DNA of 64,000 nt from Rhodanobacter glycinis (GCF_900114325.1 NZ_FOSR01000003.1:305477-369476), one strand, 5' to 3'. Positions 8,584 through 17,856 are shown, counted from the first letter of the stretch. Notes: generated from the sequence alone by a model not told the origin. Program-made: numbers and translations.

Positions 8584-9855
8584 ATGATTCGCGACACCTC
8601 CGCTCAAGACCGCATGGTCGAGGTCAAACCCAACCGCAAGCGCCGCTTGCTGTTCATCGGTATCGGCGTGGCCGTGCTGGTGGTGCTGGGGCTGGCGATG
8701 CCCGGCATCCTGCGGCTGTTTTCCGCCCAGTCGTCGGTCAGCGCGTCGCGCCTGGCATTCGCCACGGTCGAGCGCGGCCCGTTCGTGCGCGACATTGCTG
8801 CCGAGGGCAAGGTGGTGGCGGCCAACAGCCCCACGCTGTATGCCACGTATGGCGGTGCCGCCGTGCTGAAGGTGCGTGCCGGCGACACCGTGAAGAAGGG
8901 CCAGATCCTCGCCGTGATCGACAGCCCGGAGCTGCACAACAAGCTGGCACAGGAACAGTCCAAGGCCGATGCGATGCAGGTGGATTACCTGCAGGCGCAG
9001 GTGGATGCGCGCACCAAGCGCGGCGACCTGCAGAAGTCCTTCGACAACGCGCGCATCGACGAGAAGAGCGCCGAGACCAATCTCGACCGTGAGCAGAAGG
9101 CGTTTGCCGCCGGTGCCGCCACCGGGGTGGAAGTCGACCAGGCCAAGGACGCGCTGGAGAAGGCACGCATTGCGCTGTCGCATGCCAAGTCCGACCTGGG
9201 CATGAACAACGATAGCCTGAACTTCAACATCCAGGCGAAGAAGCTGGCGCACGACAACCAGATGCTGGTGGTGCAGGACCTGCAGCGCCAGGTGAACGAC
9301 CTGGACGTGCGCTCGCCGGTGGATGGCCAGGTCGGCCAGTTGTTCATCGCGCCGCAGGCCACCGTGGCCAAGGACGCCCAGTTGCTCAGCGTGATCGACC
9401 TGACCGCGCTGGAAGTGGAAGTGAAGGTGCCGGAAAGCTTCGCGCGGGATCTGGCCATCGGCATGACCGGCGAGATCAGCGGCAACGGCCACACCTGGAA
9501 GGGTCTGGTCAGCGCCATCTCGCCGGAAGTGGTCAATGGCGAAGTGGCTGCCCGCGTGCGCTTCGATGGCGCCACCCCGAAGCAGCTGCGCCAGAACCAG
9601 CGCCTGTCCGTGCGCATCGTTCTGGATCATCGCGACAACGTGCTCACCGTGCAGCGCGGCTCGTTCGTGGACGAATCCGGCGGCAGCTATGCCTACGTGG
9701 TGAAAGACGGCATCGCCACCAAGACACCGATCCGCGTGGGTGCGTCGAGCATCGACAAGGTGGAGATCCTGCAGGGCCTGAAGGAAGGCCAGCAGATCGT
9801 GATCTCCGGTACCGATAGCTTCAAGGGTGCTGACCGCGTGGCGATCAGCCGGTAA
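8584..9855 (+). CDS. HlyD/MacA-type periplasmic adaptor subunit
   Basis: This 423-residue membrane fusion protein would bridge inner-membrane permeases and a TolC-like channel. One N-terminal anchor helix lies at residues 21-43. A lipoyl-like half (VLKVRAGDTVKKGQILAVID, near 97) is followed by a long alpha hairpin rich in Gln, Lys and Ala (about 120-235), then the second lipoyl half (DVRSPVDGQVGQLFIAP) and beta-barrel. The ATG at 8584 follows the predicted sigma-54 start; a frame open from 8548 lies at that start and is unlikely. It is the first gene of the array locus. Confidence 0.9.
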   Translation: MIRDTSAQDRMVEVKPNRKRRLLFIGIGVAVLVVLGLAMPGILRLFSAQSSVSASRLAFATVERGPFVRDIAAEGKVVAANSPTLYATYGGAAVLKVRAGDTVKKGQILAVIDSPELHNKLAQEQSKADAMQVDYLQAQVDARTKRGDLQKSFDNARIDEKSAETNLDREQKAFAAGAATGVEVDQAKDALEKARIALSHAKSDLGMNNDSLNFNIQAKKLAHDNQMLVVQDLQRQVNDLDVRSPVDGQVGQLFIAPQATVAKDAQLLSVIDLTALEVEVKVPESFARDLAIGMTGEISGNGHTWKGLVSAISPEVVNGEVAARVRFDGATPKQLRQNQRLSVRIVLDHRDNVLTVQRGSFVDESGGSYAYVVKDGIATKTPIRVGASSIDKVEILQGLKEGQQIVISGTDSFKGADRVAISR

Positions 9856-9863
9856 CGATTTTT

Positions 9864-10050
9864 CCTTCTCCCTCCGGGAGAAGGTGCCCGACCTGCAGGC
9901 GCAGGATGCGCCTGCGGAACAGCGAAGCTGGCCCCGCAGGGGCGAGCGACAGGGATGTCGCGAGTAAGGGCGGATGAGGGTTCGGACGAAGCGCAGTGTT
10001 TCGTTCCAGCCGGACCCTCACCCCAACCCCTCTCCCAGTGGGAGAGGGGC
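9864..10050. repeat. REP-like element, class I (CCCTCTCCC type), adaptor-ATPase spacer
   Basis: Two inverted motifs flank this element: CCTTCTCCCTCCGGGAGAAG at 9864-9883 and a CCTCTCCCAGTGGGAGAGG core at 10029-10047. Between them lie stretches that recur in other copies (GGCGGATGAGGGT, CCTCACCCCAACCCC). The interior is longer than in the other class I copies. Confidence 0.75.
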
Positions 10051-10084
10051 TCCAAAGATCCACCACCACCAAGGAACGCCAACC

Positions 10085-10810
10085 ATGCTGAAGATGACCC
10101 ACCTGTCCAAGGTCTACCGCACCGAAGTGGTGGAGACCTACGCGCTGCGCGATTTCAACATCGACGTGAAGGAAGGCGAATTCGTCGCCGTCACCGGTCC
10201 GTCCGGCTCGGGCAAGACCACCTTCCTGACCATCGCCGGCCTGCTGGAAACCTTCACCGGCGGCGAGTACCACCTCGACGGCATCGAGGTGAGCAACCTC
10301 AACGACAACGCCCGTTCGAAGATCCGCAACGAGAAGATCGGCTTCATCTTCCAGGCGTTCAACCTGATTCCCGACTTGAACGTGTTCGACAACGTGGAAG
10401 TGCCGTTGCGCTATCGCGGCATGAAGGCGCCCGAGCGCAAGCAGCGGATCATGGACGCACTGGAACGCGTGGGCCTGGCCTCGCGCGCCAAGCACTACCC
10501 GGCCGAACTGTCCGGCGGCCAGCAACAGCGCGTGGCGATTGCCCGTGCACTGGCCGGCAGCCCGCGCCTGCTGCTCGCCGACGAACCGACCGGCAACCTG
10601 GATACGCAGATGGCCCGCGGCGTGCTGGAACTGCTGGAAGAAATCCACCGCGAAGGCGCCACCATCGTGATGGTCACGCATGACCCGGAACTGGCCGCGC
10701 GTGCACAGCGCAACGTGCACATCATCGATGGCCAGGTGGTCGATCTGGCCGAAGACCCGCGCTTCCACGGCAGCGTGGTGGCCGCGCGAGAAAACACCAA
10801 CCCGGCCTGA
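10085..10810 (+). CDS. MacB/LolD-type ABC transporter ATP-binding protein (the only ATPase of the array)
   Basis: This 241-residue ATPase has Walker A GPSGSGKTT near residue 36, Q-loop FIFQAFNLIPDL near 82, signature LSGGQQQRVAIARALAG near 140, Walker B LLLADEPTGNLD near 159, and an H-loop in VMVTHDPELA. This pattern is that of the LolD/MacB/FtsE group, whose partners are MacB_PCD/FtsX permeases. AAGGA upstream sets the ATG at 10085; an in-frame ATG at 9974 lies inside a repeat and is rejected. No other ATPase of this type is present beside 22 permease genes, so sharing is the obvious inference. Confidence 0.92.
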   Translation: MLKMTHLSKVYRTEVVETYALRDFNIDVKEGEFVAVTGPSGSGKTTFLTIAGLLETFTGGEYHLDGIEVSNLNDNARSKIRNEKIGFIFQAFNLIPDLNVFDNVEVPLRYRGMKAPERKQRIMDALERVGLASRAKHYPAELSGGQQQRVAIARALAGSPRLLLADEPTGNLDTQMARGVLELLEEIHREGATIVMVTHDPELAARAQRNVHIIDGQVVDLAEDPRFHGSVVAARENTNPA

Positions 10811-10857
10811 GTGCCGGCATTGCCCGTCTCCGTGATCCCCGTCTGCGAGAACCACCC

Positions 10858-12204
10858 ATGCGTGTGAAGTTGCTGCCCGTTCTGCTCCTGCTCGCCGTCG
10901 CCCCGTTTCCGGGGCACGGCGAGGACTTGATGGACGCCTACCACCAGGCCGTTGCCAACGACCCGGTGCTGGCGACCGCCAATGCGCAACGCCTGCTGGT
11001 GGCCGAAGGCGTGCCGGTGGCGCGCTCCGCGTTGCTGCCGCAGTTGTCCGCCGGGCTGGAGCTGGACCAGATCCACAGCGGCGGGAACAGCCAGACCACC
11101 GACGGCAACGGCAACATCGTCAATACCGGCGGCGGTGGCCATACCCGGGATCGCAGCCTCAGCGGCACATTGAGCCAGCCGATCATCAACCTCTCCGCCT
11201 TCGCCAACCTGCGTGCCGCGCATGCCGCCAGCGACGCACAGGACCAGACCTATCGCGCCGCCCTGCAGAACCTGTACGTGCGCGTGGCCTCGGCCTACTT
11301 CAACGTGCTGGTGGCGCAGGATTCCGTCGACATCAACAGTGCCTACGAGAACGCCTACAAGCAGGAATACGACCAGACCAGCACGCGCTTCAAGAATGGC
11401 CTGGCGATGGCAGCGGACGTGGCACAGTCGAAGGCGTACTACCTGTACATCAAGTCGCAGCGGATCAGCGCGCAAGACCAGTTGAAGGATGCGCGCAGGG
11501 CGCTGGAGCAGATCACCGGCCAGCCGGTCGGCACGCTCAAGAAGTTGCGTGACGATCTGCCGATGCAGCCGCCCAAGCCTGACGATGCGAAAGCCTGGGT
11601 GGATGCGGCGCTGAAGACCAACCCGGTCATCCTGGCCGGCCGCTACACGGTCAGTGCCGACGAGCACAAGGTTTCGGCAGCGCGTGCGCAACACCTGCCC
11701 ACGCTCAGCGCCGGGGTCGGCTACAACAAGTTCGGACAGTGGTCGAACGCCATGCCAGGCACCTCCGCCTACGGGCCGGCAACTACCACGGTGGGGCTTA
11801 CGCTCACCGTGCCACTGTTCAGCGGTGGTCTCACCCATGCGCAGGTGAAGCAGGCCATTTACCAGCGCGATGCCGACCAAGGCACGCTGGAAAGCCAGCG
11901 GCGCCAGGCCGCGCGCGACGCCAACAATTACTTCAACCTGGTGGTGGACGGCATCGAGCAGGTGGACAGCGCACGAGGATCGGTGGAGGCGGCGAAGAAA
12001 TCGCTGGCCTCGATGCGTGCCGGCTACGCCATCGGCACCCAATCGCTCACCAACGTGGTGTTCGCCATCCAGACGCTGGCCAACGTGCAAAGCCAATACA
12101 CCGTCGTGCGCCACCAGTTCATCCTCAACAAGCTGCTGCTGAAGCAGGCCGCCGGCACGCTCGACGTGCAGGACCTGCAAGCCGTCAACGGGTTGCTGCA
12201 ATGA
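10858..12204 (+). CDS. TolC-family outer-membrane efflux channel
   Basis: This 448-residue protein has a signal peptide (MRVKLLPVLLLLAVAPFPGHG) followed by mature EDLMDAYHQAVANDPVLATA, the typical start of type I secretion TolC proteins. Two OEP repeats are visible. The first begins with ARSALLPQLSAGLELDQ; the second contains ARAQHLPTLSAGVGYNKFG. The second ends in a long helix with GYAIGTQSLTNVVFAIQTL. It would form the outer-membrane duct for the adaptor encoded two genes upstream. Its stop codon overlaps an ATG (12201) that opens a short spacer-spanning ORF leading to permease A1. Confidence 0.9.
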   Translation: MRVKLLPVLLLLAVAPFPGHGEDLMDAYHQAVANDPVLATANAQRLLVAEGVPVARSALLPQLSAGLELDQIHSGGNSQTTDGNGNIVNTGGGGHTRDRSLSGTLSQPIINLSAFANLRAAHAASDAQDQTYRAALQNLYVRVASAYFNVLVAQDSVDINSAYENAYKQEYDQTSTRFKNGLAMAADVAQSKAYYLYIKSQRISAQDQLKDARRALEQITGQPVGTLKKLRDDLPMQPPKPDDAKAWVDAALKTNPVILAGRYTVSADEHKVSAARAQHLPTLSAGVGYNKFGQWSNAMPGTSAYGPATTTVGLTLTVPLFSGGLTHAQVKQAIYQRDADQGTLESQRRQAARDANNYFNLVVDGIEQVDSARGSVEAAKKSLASMRAGYAIGTQSLTNVVFAIQTLANVQSQYTVVRHQFILNKLLLKQAAGTLDVQDLQAVNGLLQ

Positions 12205-12368
12205 ACGGCACATGCTTGCCAAGCCCTGTCCGCAGCTTCCCCTCTCCCTCCGGGAGAGGGTGCCGGCAGGCGGGTGAGGGTACGGGTGAAGCGTGGCGCC
12301 TCACTTCGGCCGAACCCTTACCCCAACCCCTCTTCCGACGGGAGAGAGGCATGAGCGCGAGGAGCTAG
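12201..12368 (+). other. Spacer-spanning relay ORF, tolC to A1 (55 codons)
   Basis: The start ATG overlaps the tolC stop (ATGA at 12201-12204). The frame stays open through the class I repeat and stops with TAG at 12366-12368, four bases before the A1 start. The peptide is simply translated repeat, so any role would be in carrying ribosomes across the spacer. Expression is not shown. Confidence 0.4.
12239..12349. repeat. REP-like element, class I, tolC-A1 spacer
   Basis: It is bounded by CCCTCTCCCTCCGGGAGAGG and CCTCTTCCGACGGGAGAGAG hairpins, with GGCGGGTGAGGGTACGGG after the first and ACCCCAACCCC before the second. This is the standard ~110-bp form. Confidence 0.8.
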
Positions 12369-12372
12369 GAAT

Positions 12373-13683
12373 ATGTTTGCCTACTACCTTGAACTTGGCC
12401 TGCGCAGCCTGCGCCGCAATCCCGCGCTTACCGCACTGATGGTGATGGCGATCGGTTTCGGCGTGGCTGCGTCGATGACCACGTATTCCGTATTCCGCGC
12501 GGTGTCGGGCAACCCGATCCCCGACAAGTCGGCACAGCTGTTCACGCCGCTGATCGACAACTGGGGGCCGCAGCAGAACAACCAGGGCGAGCCACCGGAT
12601 GCGCTGGATTACGTGGATGCGACGGCGTTGATGCGTGCGCATGAAGCGAAACGCCAGACCCTGTTGTATCAGGTGCAGATGTCGGTGATGCCGGGTGGCA
12701 ATCGCGATCTGCCGCTGGCGGCGAATGGCTACGCCGTCTACGGCGACTTCTTTCCGATGTTCGAAGTGCCGTTCCAGTACGGCAGTGGTTGGAGCACGCA
12801 GGATGACAAGGCGCGCAGCGCGGACGTGGTGATCAGCGACGAGCTCAACCAGAAGCTGTTCGGCGGGGTGGACAGCGTTGGGCGCACGATCAATCTCAAT
12901 GGCCACGATTATCGTGTGGTGGGCGTAACCCGGCACTGGAACCCCAAGCCGCGCTTCTTCGATCTGTTCAACACCGGTGGCTTCAAGGATGCCTCGGACT
13001 TCTACATGCCGTACACCCGTGCGCTGGACCTGAAAATGCGCAGCGTGGGCAGCAACAGTTGTCGTGGCAAGATCACCTACACCACGTGGGAAGATTTCCT
13101 GCAGAGCAATTGCGTGTGGGTCACTGCATGGGTGGAACTGGATAACCCCGCCGCCGTCGCACGCTATCGCCATTTCCTCGAAAGTTATGCCGCCGATCAG
13201 CAAAAGGCCGGTCGTTTCGCCTGGGCGCCCAACGTGCGACTGCACGACGTGATGCAGTGGCTCGACTTCCGCCAGGTGGTGCCGCCGGAAAGCCGCATCT
13301 CGCTGCTGGTGGCGCTGGGCTTCTTCGTGATCTGCCTGGTCAACACCATTGGTTTGCTGCTGGCGAAGTTCATGCGCCGCGCCGGCGAGATCGGCGTGCG
13401 TCGCGCACTTGGTGCGTCGCGCCGGGAGATCTACACGCAATACCTGATCGAGGCGGGCACGGTGGGTCTGGCCGGCGGCGTGCTGGGGTTGCTATTGACG
13501 GCTGCCGGGGTGGCTGGGGTGGGTGTGCTGTTTCCGCCGCAGATCGCGAAGCTGGCGCATCTCGACTTCTCGCTGGTGGGACTGACCCTGCTGGTGGCAA
13601 TTCTTGCGACTGTGCTCGCGGCGTTTTACCCGGCCTGGCGCGCGGCGCACGTGCAGCCGGCCTGGCAGCTGAAGTCGAACTGA
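12373..13683 (+). CDS. Array permease A1 (MacB_PCD/FtsX type)
   Basis: This 436-residue inner-membrane permease has helix 1 near residues 18-41, a large periplasmic MacB-like domain (about 42-305), and helices near 309-333, 362-388 and 402-425. The cytoplasmic stretch after helix 2, GEIGVRRALGASRREIYTQY, is the contact region expected for the shared ATPase. Signature phrases of the A class are FFPMFEVPFQYGSGWS, KLFGGVDSVGRTI and WLDFRQVVP. The periplasmic Cys pair is present (NSCRGK and SNCVWV). It forms a tight unit with B1, ten bases downstream. Confidence 0.92.
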   Translation: MFAYYLELGLRSLRRNPALTALMVMAIGFGVAASMTTYSVFRAVSGNPIPDKSAQLFTPLIDNWGPQQNNQGEPPDALDYVDATALMRAHEAKRQTLLYQVQMSVMPGGNRDLPLAANGYAVYGDFFPMFEVPFQYGSGWSTQDDKARSADVVISDELNQKLFGGVDSVGRTINLNGHDYRVVGVTRHWNPKPRFFDLFNTGGFKDASDFYMPYTRALDLKMRSVGSNSCRGKITYTTWEDFLQSNCVWVTAWVELDNPAAVARYRHFLESYAADQQKAGRFAWAPNVRLHDVMQWLDFRQVVPPESRISLLVALGFFVICLVNTIGLLLAKFMRRAGEIGVRRALGASRREIYTQYLIEAGTVGLAGGVLGLLLTAAGVAGVGVLFPPQIAKLAHLDFSLVGLTLLVAILATVLAAFYPAWRAAHVQPAWQLKSN

Positions 13684-13693
13684 GAGGGCGGTG

Positions 13694-14935
13694 ATGAACA
13701 TGCAGATCAAACCCATCCTCATCGCATTGCGCCGGCACAAGGCGGGCACCTTTCTGATCGCGTTGCAGATCGCACTGACCCTGGCGATTGTCTGCAACGC
13801 GCTGTTCATCATCCACCAGCGGCTGGCCAACCTGTCCGAGCGCAGCGGCGTGGATGAGGCCAATGTGTTCGTGATCCAGAACCAGTGGGCCGGCGATCGG
13901 ACGCAGCAGCAAATCGACGCGCAGATGCAGGCCGACGTGCTTGCGTTGCGACAGCTGCCCGGCGTGCGCGATGCCGCTCCCATCAGCGGCGGCTATCCAT
14001 TGCGAGGTGGTGGTTGGGACAACTTCGTCACGATGACGCCCGATCAGGTCAAGCCGACCACTGATTCGGCGGTGTACCTAGGTGATGAGCATCTGCTCGA
14101 TACGCTGGGATTGCGGCTGATCGCGGGGCGAAATTTTCGTTCCGATGAAGTGCATGGAATGGGTACCGAGCAAGTGATCATTCCCCCCGTAGTCATCGTG
14201 AGCAAAGCCTTGGCTGAGCGGTTGTTTCCCGATGGTTCGGCGTTGGGCAAGAGCTTTTATGCCATGGGTAGCACGCCAAGCACGATCATAGGCATCGTCG
14301 ATCTCCTGCATCGACAGGGCGCGTCGCAATGGGACAAGGCCCATGCCGGGCAATCACTGATCTGGCCAGCGCGACTGGATGATGTGGCTGGCACCTTCTA
14401 CGTGGTGCGCGCCAAACCCGGCCAACTCGCCGCCGCGATGCGCGAAGCACCCAAGGCGCTGTACGCACAGAGCCGCATGCGCATCATCGATCCGAAGGAC
14501 GGCATCCAGGACTATGCCGAGATCCGCCATCGCGTATTCGACAGCGACCGCGGCATGGCCATCCTGATGGGCATCATCAGCGCGGTGCTGCTGGCGATCA
14601 CTGCGGCGGGCATTGTCGGACTCACCAGTTTCTGGGTGGGCCAGCGGCGCAAGCAGATCGGCGTGCGTCGTGCACTCGGCGCTACCCGTCACGACATCCT
14701 CAGTTACTTCCTTACCGAAAACCTGTTGATTGGCATCGCCGGCGTGGCCGTGGGGACGGTGCTCGCGATCGGCATCAACCTGTGGATGGTGACGCGCTTC
14801 GAGATGGACCGGATGTCGATGGCCTACGTGGGTGTCGGCGTGATCGTGCTGTTGTTGTTGGGCCAGGGCTCGGTGCTGGCGCCGGCGCTACGCGCCTCGC
14901 GCGTGTCGCCGGTGGAGGCGACGCGTTCGGTATGA
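13694..14935 (+). CDS. Array permease B1
   Basis: This 413-residue B-class partner of A1 has helix 1 within residues 14-36 (LQIALTLAIVCNALFII), then a periplasmic domain with GLRLIAGRNFRSDE and VSKALAERLFPDGSALGKSF. Three C-terminal helices follow, starting with GIISAVLLAITAAGIVGLTS. The loop RRKQIGVRRALGATRHDILS matches the A-class loop, so A and B classes are themselves paralogues. It ends VSPVEATRSV. GAGAGGG at 13682-13688 fits the ATG at 13694; ATG 13700 is possible. The stop overlaps an ATG at 14932. Confidence 0.9.
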   Translation: MNMQIKPILIALRRHKAGTFLIALQIALTLAIVCNALFIIHQRLANLSERSGVDEANVFVIQNQWAGDRTQQQIDAQMQADVLALRQLPGVRDAAPISGGYPLRGGGWDNFVTMTPDQVKPTTDSAVYLGDEHLLDTLGLRLIAGRNFRSDEVHGMGTEQVIIPPVVIVSKALAERLFPDGSALGKSFYAMGSTPSTIIGIVDLLHRQGASQWDKAHAGQSLIWPARLDDVAGTFYVVRAKPGQLAAAMREAPKALYAQSRMRIIDPKDGIQDYAEIRHRVFDSDRGMAILMGIISAVLLAITAAGIVGLTSFWVGQRRKQIGVRRALGATRHDILSYFLTENLLIGIAGVAVGTVLAIGINLWMVTRFEMDRMSMAYVGVGVIVLLLLGQGSVLAPALRASRVSPVEATRSV

Positions 14936-15114
14936 AATTTCCCCTCTCCCCTTGGGAGAGGGTGCCCGCAGGGCGGGTGAGGGTACGGGCGAAGCGCGAT
15001 GTTTCGGCCTCGTCGCACCCTCACCCCAACCCCTCTCCCGACGGGAAAGGGGCGTTGCCATCTGGAGAGACGGAATGTTTGGCTATTACCTTGAATTGGC
15101 AATACGCAGCCTGA
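14932..15114 (+). other. Spacer-spanning relay ORF, B1 to A2 (60 codons)
   Basis: The ATG overlaps the B1 stop (ATGA at 14932-14935). The frame runs through a class I repeat and overlaps the A2 start out of frame, ending 40 bases inside A2. It differs from the other relay ORFs by running past the next start rather than stopping at it. Confidence 0.3.
14941..15052. repeat. REP-like element, class I, B1-A2 spacer
   Basis: Arms are CCCCTCTCCCCTTGGGAGAG and CCCTCTCCCGACGGGAAAGG with the usual GGCGGGTGAGGGTACGGG interior. It is the most regular class I copy in the window. Confidence 0.8.
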
Positions 15115-16391
15115 AACGCAGTCCCGGCCTTACCGCGCTGATGGTATTGGCGATCGGTTTTGGCGTCGCCGCGTCGATGACTTCGTGGTCGGTGTTCCGC
15201 GCCGTGTCGGGCGATCCCATCCCGTGGAAATCCTCGCAGCTGTTCGTGCCGCAGATTGACACGTGGGGGCCGAACGGTCGCAGCGCCGATGGCGATCCGC
15301 CCAATGCGATGGACTATACCGATGCGGTGGCGCTGATGCGCGACCACCGGGCCAAACTGCAGTCGGCGATGTATGAGATATCGCCCTCGATCGTGCCAGC
15401 CGATGCGGCCAAGCATCCGATCAATGTCAGCGGCCACGCGGTGTACAGCGAGTTCTTCCCGATGCTCGACGTGCCGTTCAAGTACGGCACCGGCTGGAGC
15501 GCCCGTGATGACCAGAATCGCGCCCAGGTGGTGGTGATCAACAGCAAGCTCAACCAGAAGCTGTTCGGCGGCGCCAACAGCGTGGGCAAGAGCATCAACC
15601 TCGAACGCCAGGATTACCGCGTGGTCGGCGTGCTGAACGACTGGAACCCGCAGCCGCGCTTCTACGACGTGGTCAACAGCGGCGGTTTTTCGACGGAAGG
15701 GGACGCGGTGTTCATGCCGTTCCAGACCGCCATCCAGGCAGCCATTCCGAACGATGGCAACACCAATTGCAATGCGGTGCCCAAGGAGTCGGGTTTCGTC
15801 GGGCTGCAACATTCCTCCTGTGTGTGGATCGCCTACATGGCCGAGCTGGACAGCGCATCGGCGGTGACGGCCTACCGCAATTATCTCAATGGTTATGCAC
15901 GCGACCAGCAGCAGGCGGGGCGCTTCAGTTGGGCGCCGAACAATCGCCTGCGCAACCTGCCGGCATGGCTGGATAGCCAGCACATCGTGCCCAGCGATAC
16001 CAAGGTGTCATTGCTGGTGGCGTTCGGTTTGCTGCTGGTGTGCCTGGTGAACACGGTGGGCCTGTTGCTGGCCAAGTTCCTGCGCCGCAGCAGCGAGATC
16101 GGTGTGCGCCGCGCGTTGGGTGCGCCACGTGCCGCGATCTATACGCAGTTCCTCACCGAAGCCGGCATCGTCGGCGCGGCCGGAGGCGTGCTTGGCCTGC
16201 TACTGACGGCGGTGGGCGTGGCCAGCGTGGGCTGGGTGCTGCCCAAGGACATCGCCGCGCTGGCACGGCTGGATGTCTCGTTGCTGCTGCTGACCCTGCT
16301 GGTAGCGGTGATCGCGACCATGCTGGCCGGCCTGTATCCCACCTACCGTGCCTCGCGCGTGCAGCCCGCGTGGCAGTTGAAGAGCAATTGA
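15075..16391 (+). CDS. Array permease A2
   Basis: This 438-residue A-class permease starts MFGYYLELAIRSLKRSPGL. It is closest to A1: both have helix 1 with GFGVAASMT, NWGPQ/TWGPN after the signature LF.P.ID, and DWNPQPRFYDVVNSGGF against HWNPKPRFFDLFNTGGF. The Cys pair is present (NTNCNAV and HSSCVWI) with a longer interval. The pre-helix motif is WLDSQHIVPSD and the cytoplasmic loop is SEIGVRRALGAPRAAIYTQF. Unlike every other pair, 148 bp holding a class II repeat separate it from its B partner. Confidence 0.92.
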   Translation: MFGYYLELAIRSLKRSPGLTALMVLAIGFGVAASMTSWSVFRAVSGDPIPWKSSQLFVPQIDTWGPNGRSADGDPPNAMDYTDAVALMRDHRAKLQSAMYEISPSIVPADAAKHPINVSGHAVYSEFFPMLDVPFKYGTGWSARDDQNRAQVVVINSKLNQKLFGGANSVGKSINLERQDYRVVGVLNDWNPQPRFYDVVNSGGFSTEGDAVFMPFQTAIQAAIPNDGNTNCNAVPKESGFVGLQHSSCVWIAYMAELDSASAVTAYRNYLNGYARDQQQAGRFSWAPNNRLRNLPAWLDSQHIVPSDTKVSLLVAFGLLLVCLVNTVGLLLAKFLRRSSEIGVRRALGAPRAAIYTQFLTEAGIVGAAGGVLGLLLTAVGVASVGWVLPKDIAALARLDVSLLLLTLLVAVIATMLAGLYPTYRASRVQPAWQLKSN

Positions 16392-16393
16392 GG

Positions 16394-16543
16394 ATGACGG
16401 CCATGACTTTTTCATCGCTCTCGCCATCTGCAGGAGCCCGCTTGCGGGCGATAAAGCAGGATGGAGAAAAGCATCGCCCGCCAGCGGGCTCCTACGGTTC
16501 GAACTGCGCCCCGTCGGTCCCGTTCAAGGAAACACAGCCATGA
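16394..16543 (+). other. Spacer-spanning relay ORF, A2 to B2 (49 codons)
   Basis: The ATG lies two bases after the A2 stop (TGAGGATG). The frame crosses the class II repeat and its TGA (16541-16543) overlaps the B2 start codon (ATGA at 16540-16543). This is the only pair whose members are not adjacent, and the gap is bridged exactly. Confidence 0.4.
16431..16496. repeat. REP-like inverted repeat, class II (GAGCCCGC type), inside pair 2
   Basis: Arms AGGAGCCCGCTTGCGGGCGA and TCGCCCGCCAGCGGGCTCCT are nearly complementary, separated by about 21 bases. It is a shorter-loop version of the copies at 20509 and 23202. Confidence 0.8.
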
Positions 16544-17796
16544 AATTGCATCCCATCCTCGCCGCATTGCGCAAGCACAAGGCCGGCACGGTGCTGATCG
16601 CGCTGCAGATCGCGCTGACCCTGGCCATCGTGTGCAACGCCATCTTCATCATCGGCCAGCGCGTCGAGCGGGTGAATCGTCCGACCGGTCTGAACGAGAG
16701 CAACCTGTTCCTGATCAGCCAGCAATGGGTGGGCGCGCCCAGCGCGGATGCGCCCGACGGTGTGGAAAAACTCGACGCGCTGCAGCGCGAGGATCTCGCT
16801 GCGCTGCGCAATCTTCCCGGTGTGGCTTCGGTCGCACCGATCAACTCGCTGCCGTTGCTCAACTCGTCGTGGACGGGGTCGGTTTCGCTCAAGCCGAGCG
16901 CTACGATCGGTGACAAGACCGGTACGCGCACGGCGTATTACTTCTCCGATGAGCAGGTGTTGTCCACGCTGGGTCTGAAGCTGATCGCCGGCCGCAATTT
17001 CAATGCCGGCGACGTGCAGCATCAGGGGTTTCGTGACAGTCCGCCGCGGCCGATCGTGATCGTCACCAAGGCGCTGGCCGACAAGCTGTTCCCGCAGGGC
17101 AGCGCCGTCGGCAAGGTCATCTACAGCGACGGCAGCAGTTCGCCGAGCACCATCATCGGTGTGGTTGCGCGCATGCAGACGCCGGCCACGGGCAGCTGGG
17201 GCAATGACTTCGCGTGGTATTCCACGCTGGTGCCGACCCGCATGGACGCGAACTTCGCGCGCTACGCCGTGCGCACCAAGCCCGGCCAACTGGACGCGAC
17301 CATGCGTGCGGTGACGCCACTGCTGTACAAGGTGAACCCGCTGCGCGTGCTCGATGACAACAGCATCAGGCCGTTCTCCGAGATCCGCGCCAAGGCTTAC
17401 CGCGCCGACAAGGGCATGGCGGTATTGATGGGCGTGATCTGCCTGATCCTGATTGCGGTCACCGCTGCAGGCATCGTCGGACTCACCAGTTTCTGGGTCG
17501 GCCAGCGGCATCGGCAGATCGGTGTGCGCCGCGCGCTGGGCGCACGCAAGATCGACATCCTGCACTACTTCCAGATCGAGAACCTGCTGATTGCCGGCGC
17601 CGGCGCGGTGATCGGCGTGGTGCTCTCGATCGGCCTCAACCTGTGGCTGATCACCCGCTACGAGATGGACCGGATGCCGGTGCTCTACGTGCTGGTCGGC
17701 GTGGTCGCGATGCTGATCCTCGGCCAACTCGCGGTGTTCGTGCCGGCACGGCGCGCCTCGAACGTGCCACCGGTGTCGGCGACGCGGGCGGCGTGA
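16540..17796 (+). CDS. Array permease B2
   Basis: This 418-residue B-class permease is the longest B. It starts MKLHPILAALRKHKAG and has helix 1 phrase LQIALTLAIVCNAIFIIGQR, almost the same as B1. The periplasmic domain carries an insertion relative to B1 (GAPSADAPDGVEKLDALQRE near residue 66) and the signatures GLKLIAGRNFNAGD and TKALADKLFPQGSAVGK. Helix 2 ends AGIVGLTSFWVGQRHRQIGV. It ends VPPVSATRAA, departing from the near-universal VPPVVATRSV of later copies. Pairs 1 and 2 together form one subgroup of the array. Confidence 0.92.
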   Translation: MKLHPILAALRKHKAGTVLIALQIALTLAIVCNAIFIIGQRVERVNRPTGLNESNLFLISQQWVGAPSADAPDGVEKLDALQREDLAALRNLPGVASVAPINSLPLLNSSWTGSVSLKPSATIGDKTGTRTAYYFSDEQVLSTLGLKLIAGRNFNAGDVQHQGFRDSPPRPIVIVTKALADKLFPQGSAVGKVIYSDGSSSPSTIIGVVARMQTPATGSWGNDFAWYSTLVPTRMDANFARYAVRTKPGQLDATMRAVTPLLYKVNPLRVLDDNSIRPFSEIRAKAYRADKGMAVLMGVICLILIAVTAAGIVGLTSFWVGQRHRQIGVRRALGARKIDILHYFQIENLLIAGAGAVIGVVLSIGLNLWLITRYEMDRMPVLYVLVGVVAMLILGQLAVFVPARRASNVPPVSATRAA

Positions 17797-17808
17797 ACTT
17801 GCTTTGCT

Positions 17809-17856
17809 CCCTCCCCTGCGACCGAAGGAAGTCCCTTTGGGACGCGCAGGGGAGGG
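17809..17856. repeat. Inverted repeat in B2-A3 spacer
   Basis: Perfect 12-base arms CCCTCCCCTGCG (17809-17820) and CGCAGGGGAGGG (17845-17856) flank a 24-base loop. It resembles class I in its CCCTCCCC/GGGGAGGG theme but is a different element. The A3 frame is open across it from 17804 without an ATG. Confidence 0.7.

Noticed and set aside
9974..10084. N-terminal extension of the array ATPase from the ATG at 9974
   Set aside because: The extra residues are translated repeat; the Shine-Dalgarno-like AAGGA and family similarity support 10085.
10495..12222. 575-codon minus-strand frame opposite ATPase and tolC
   Set aside because: Shadow frame. The plus-strand ATPase motifs and the TolC signal peptide are unmistakable.
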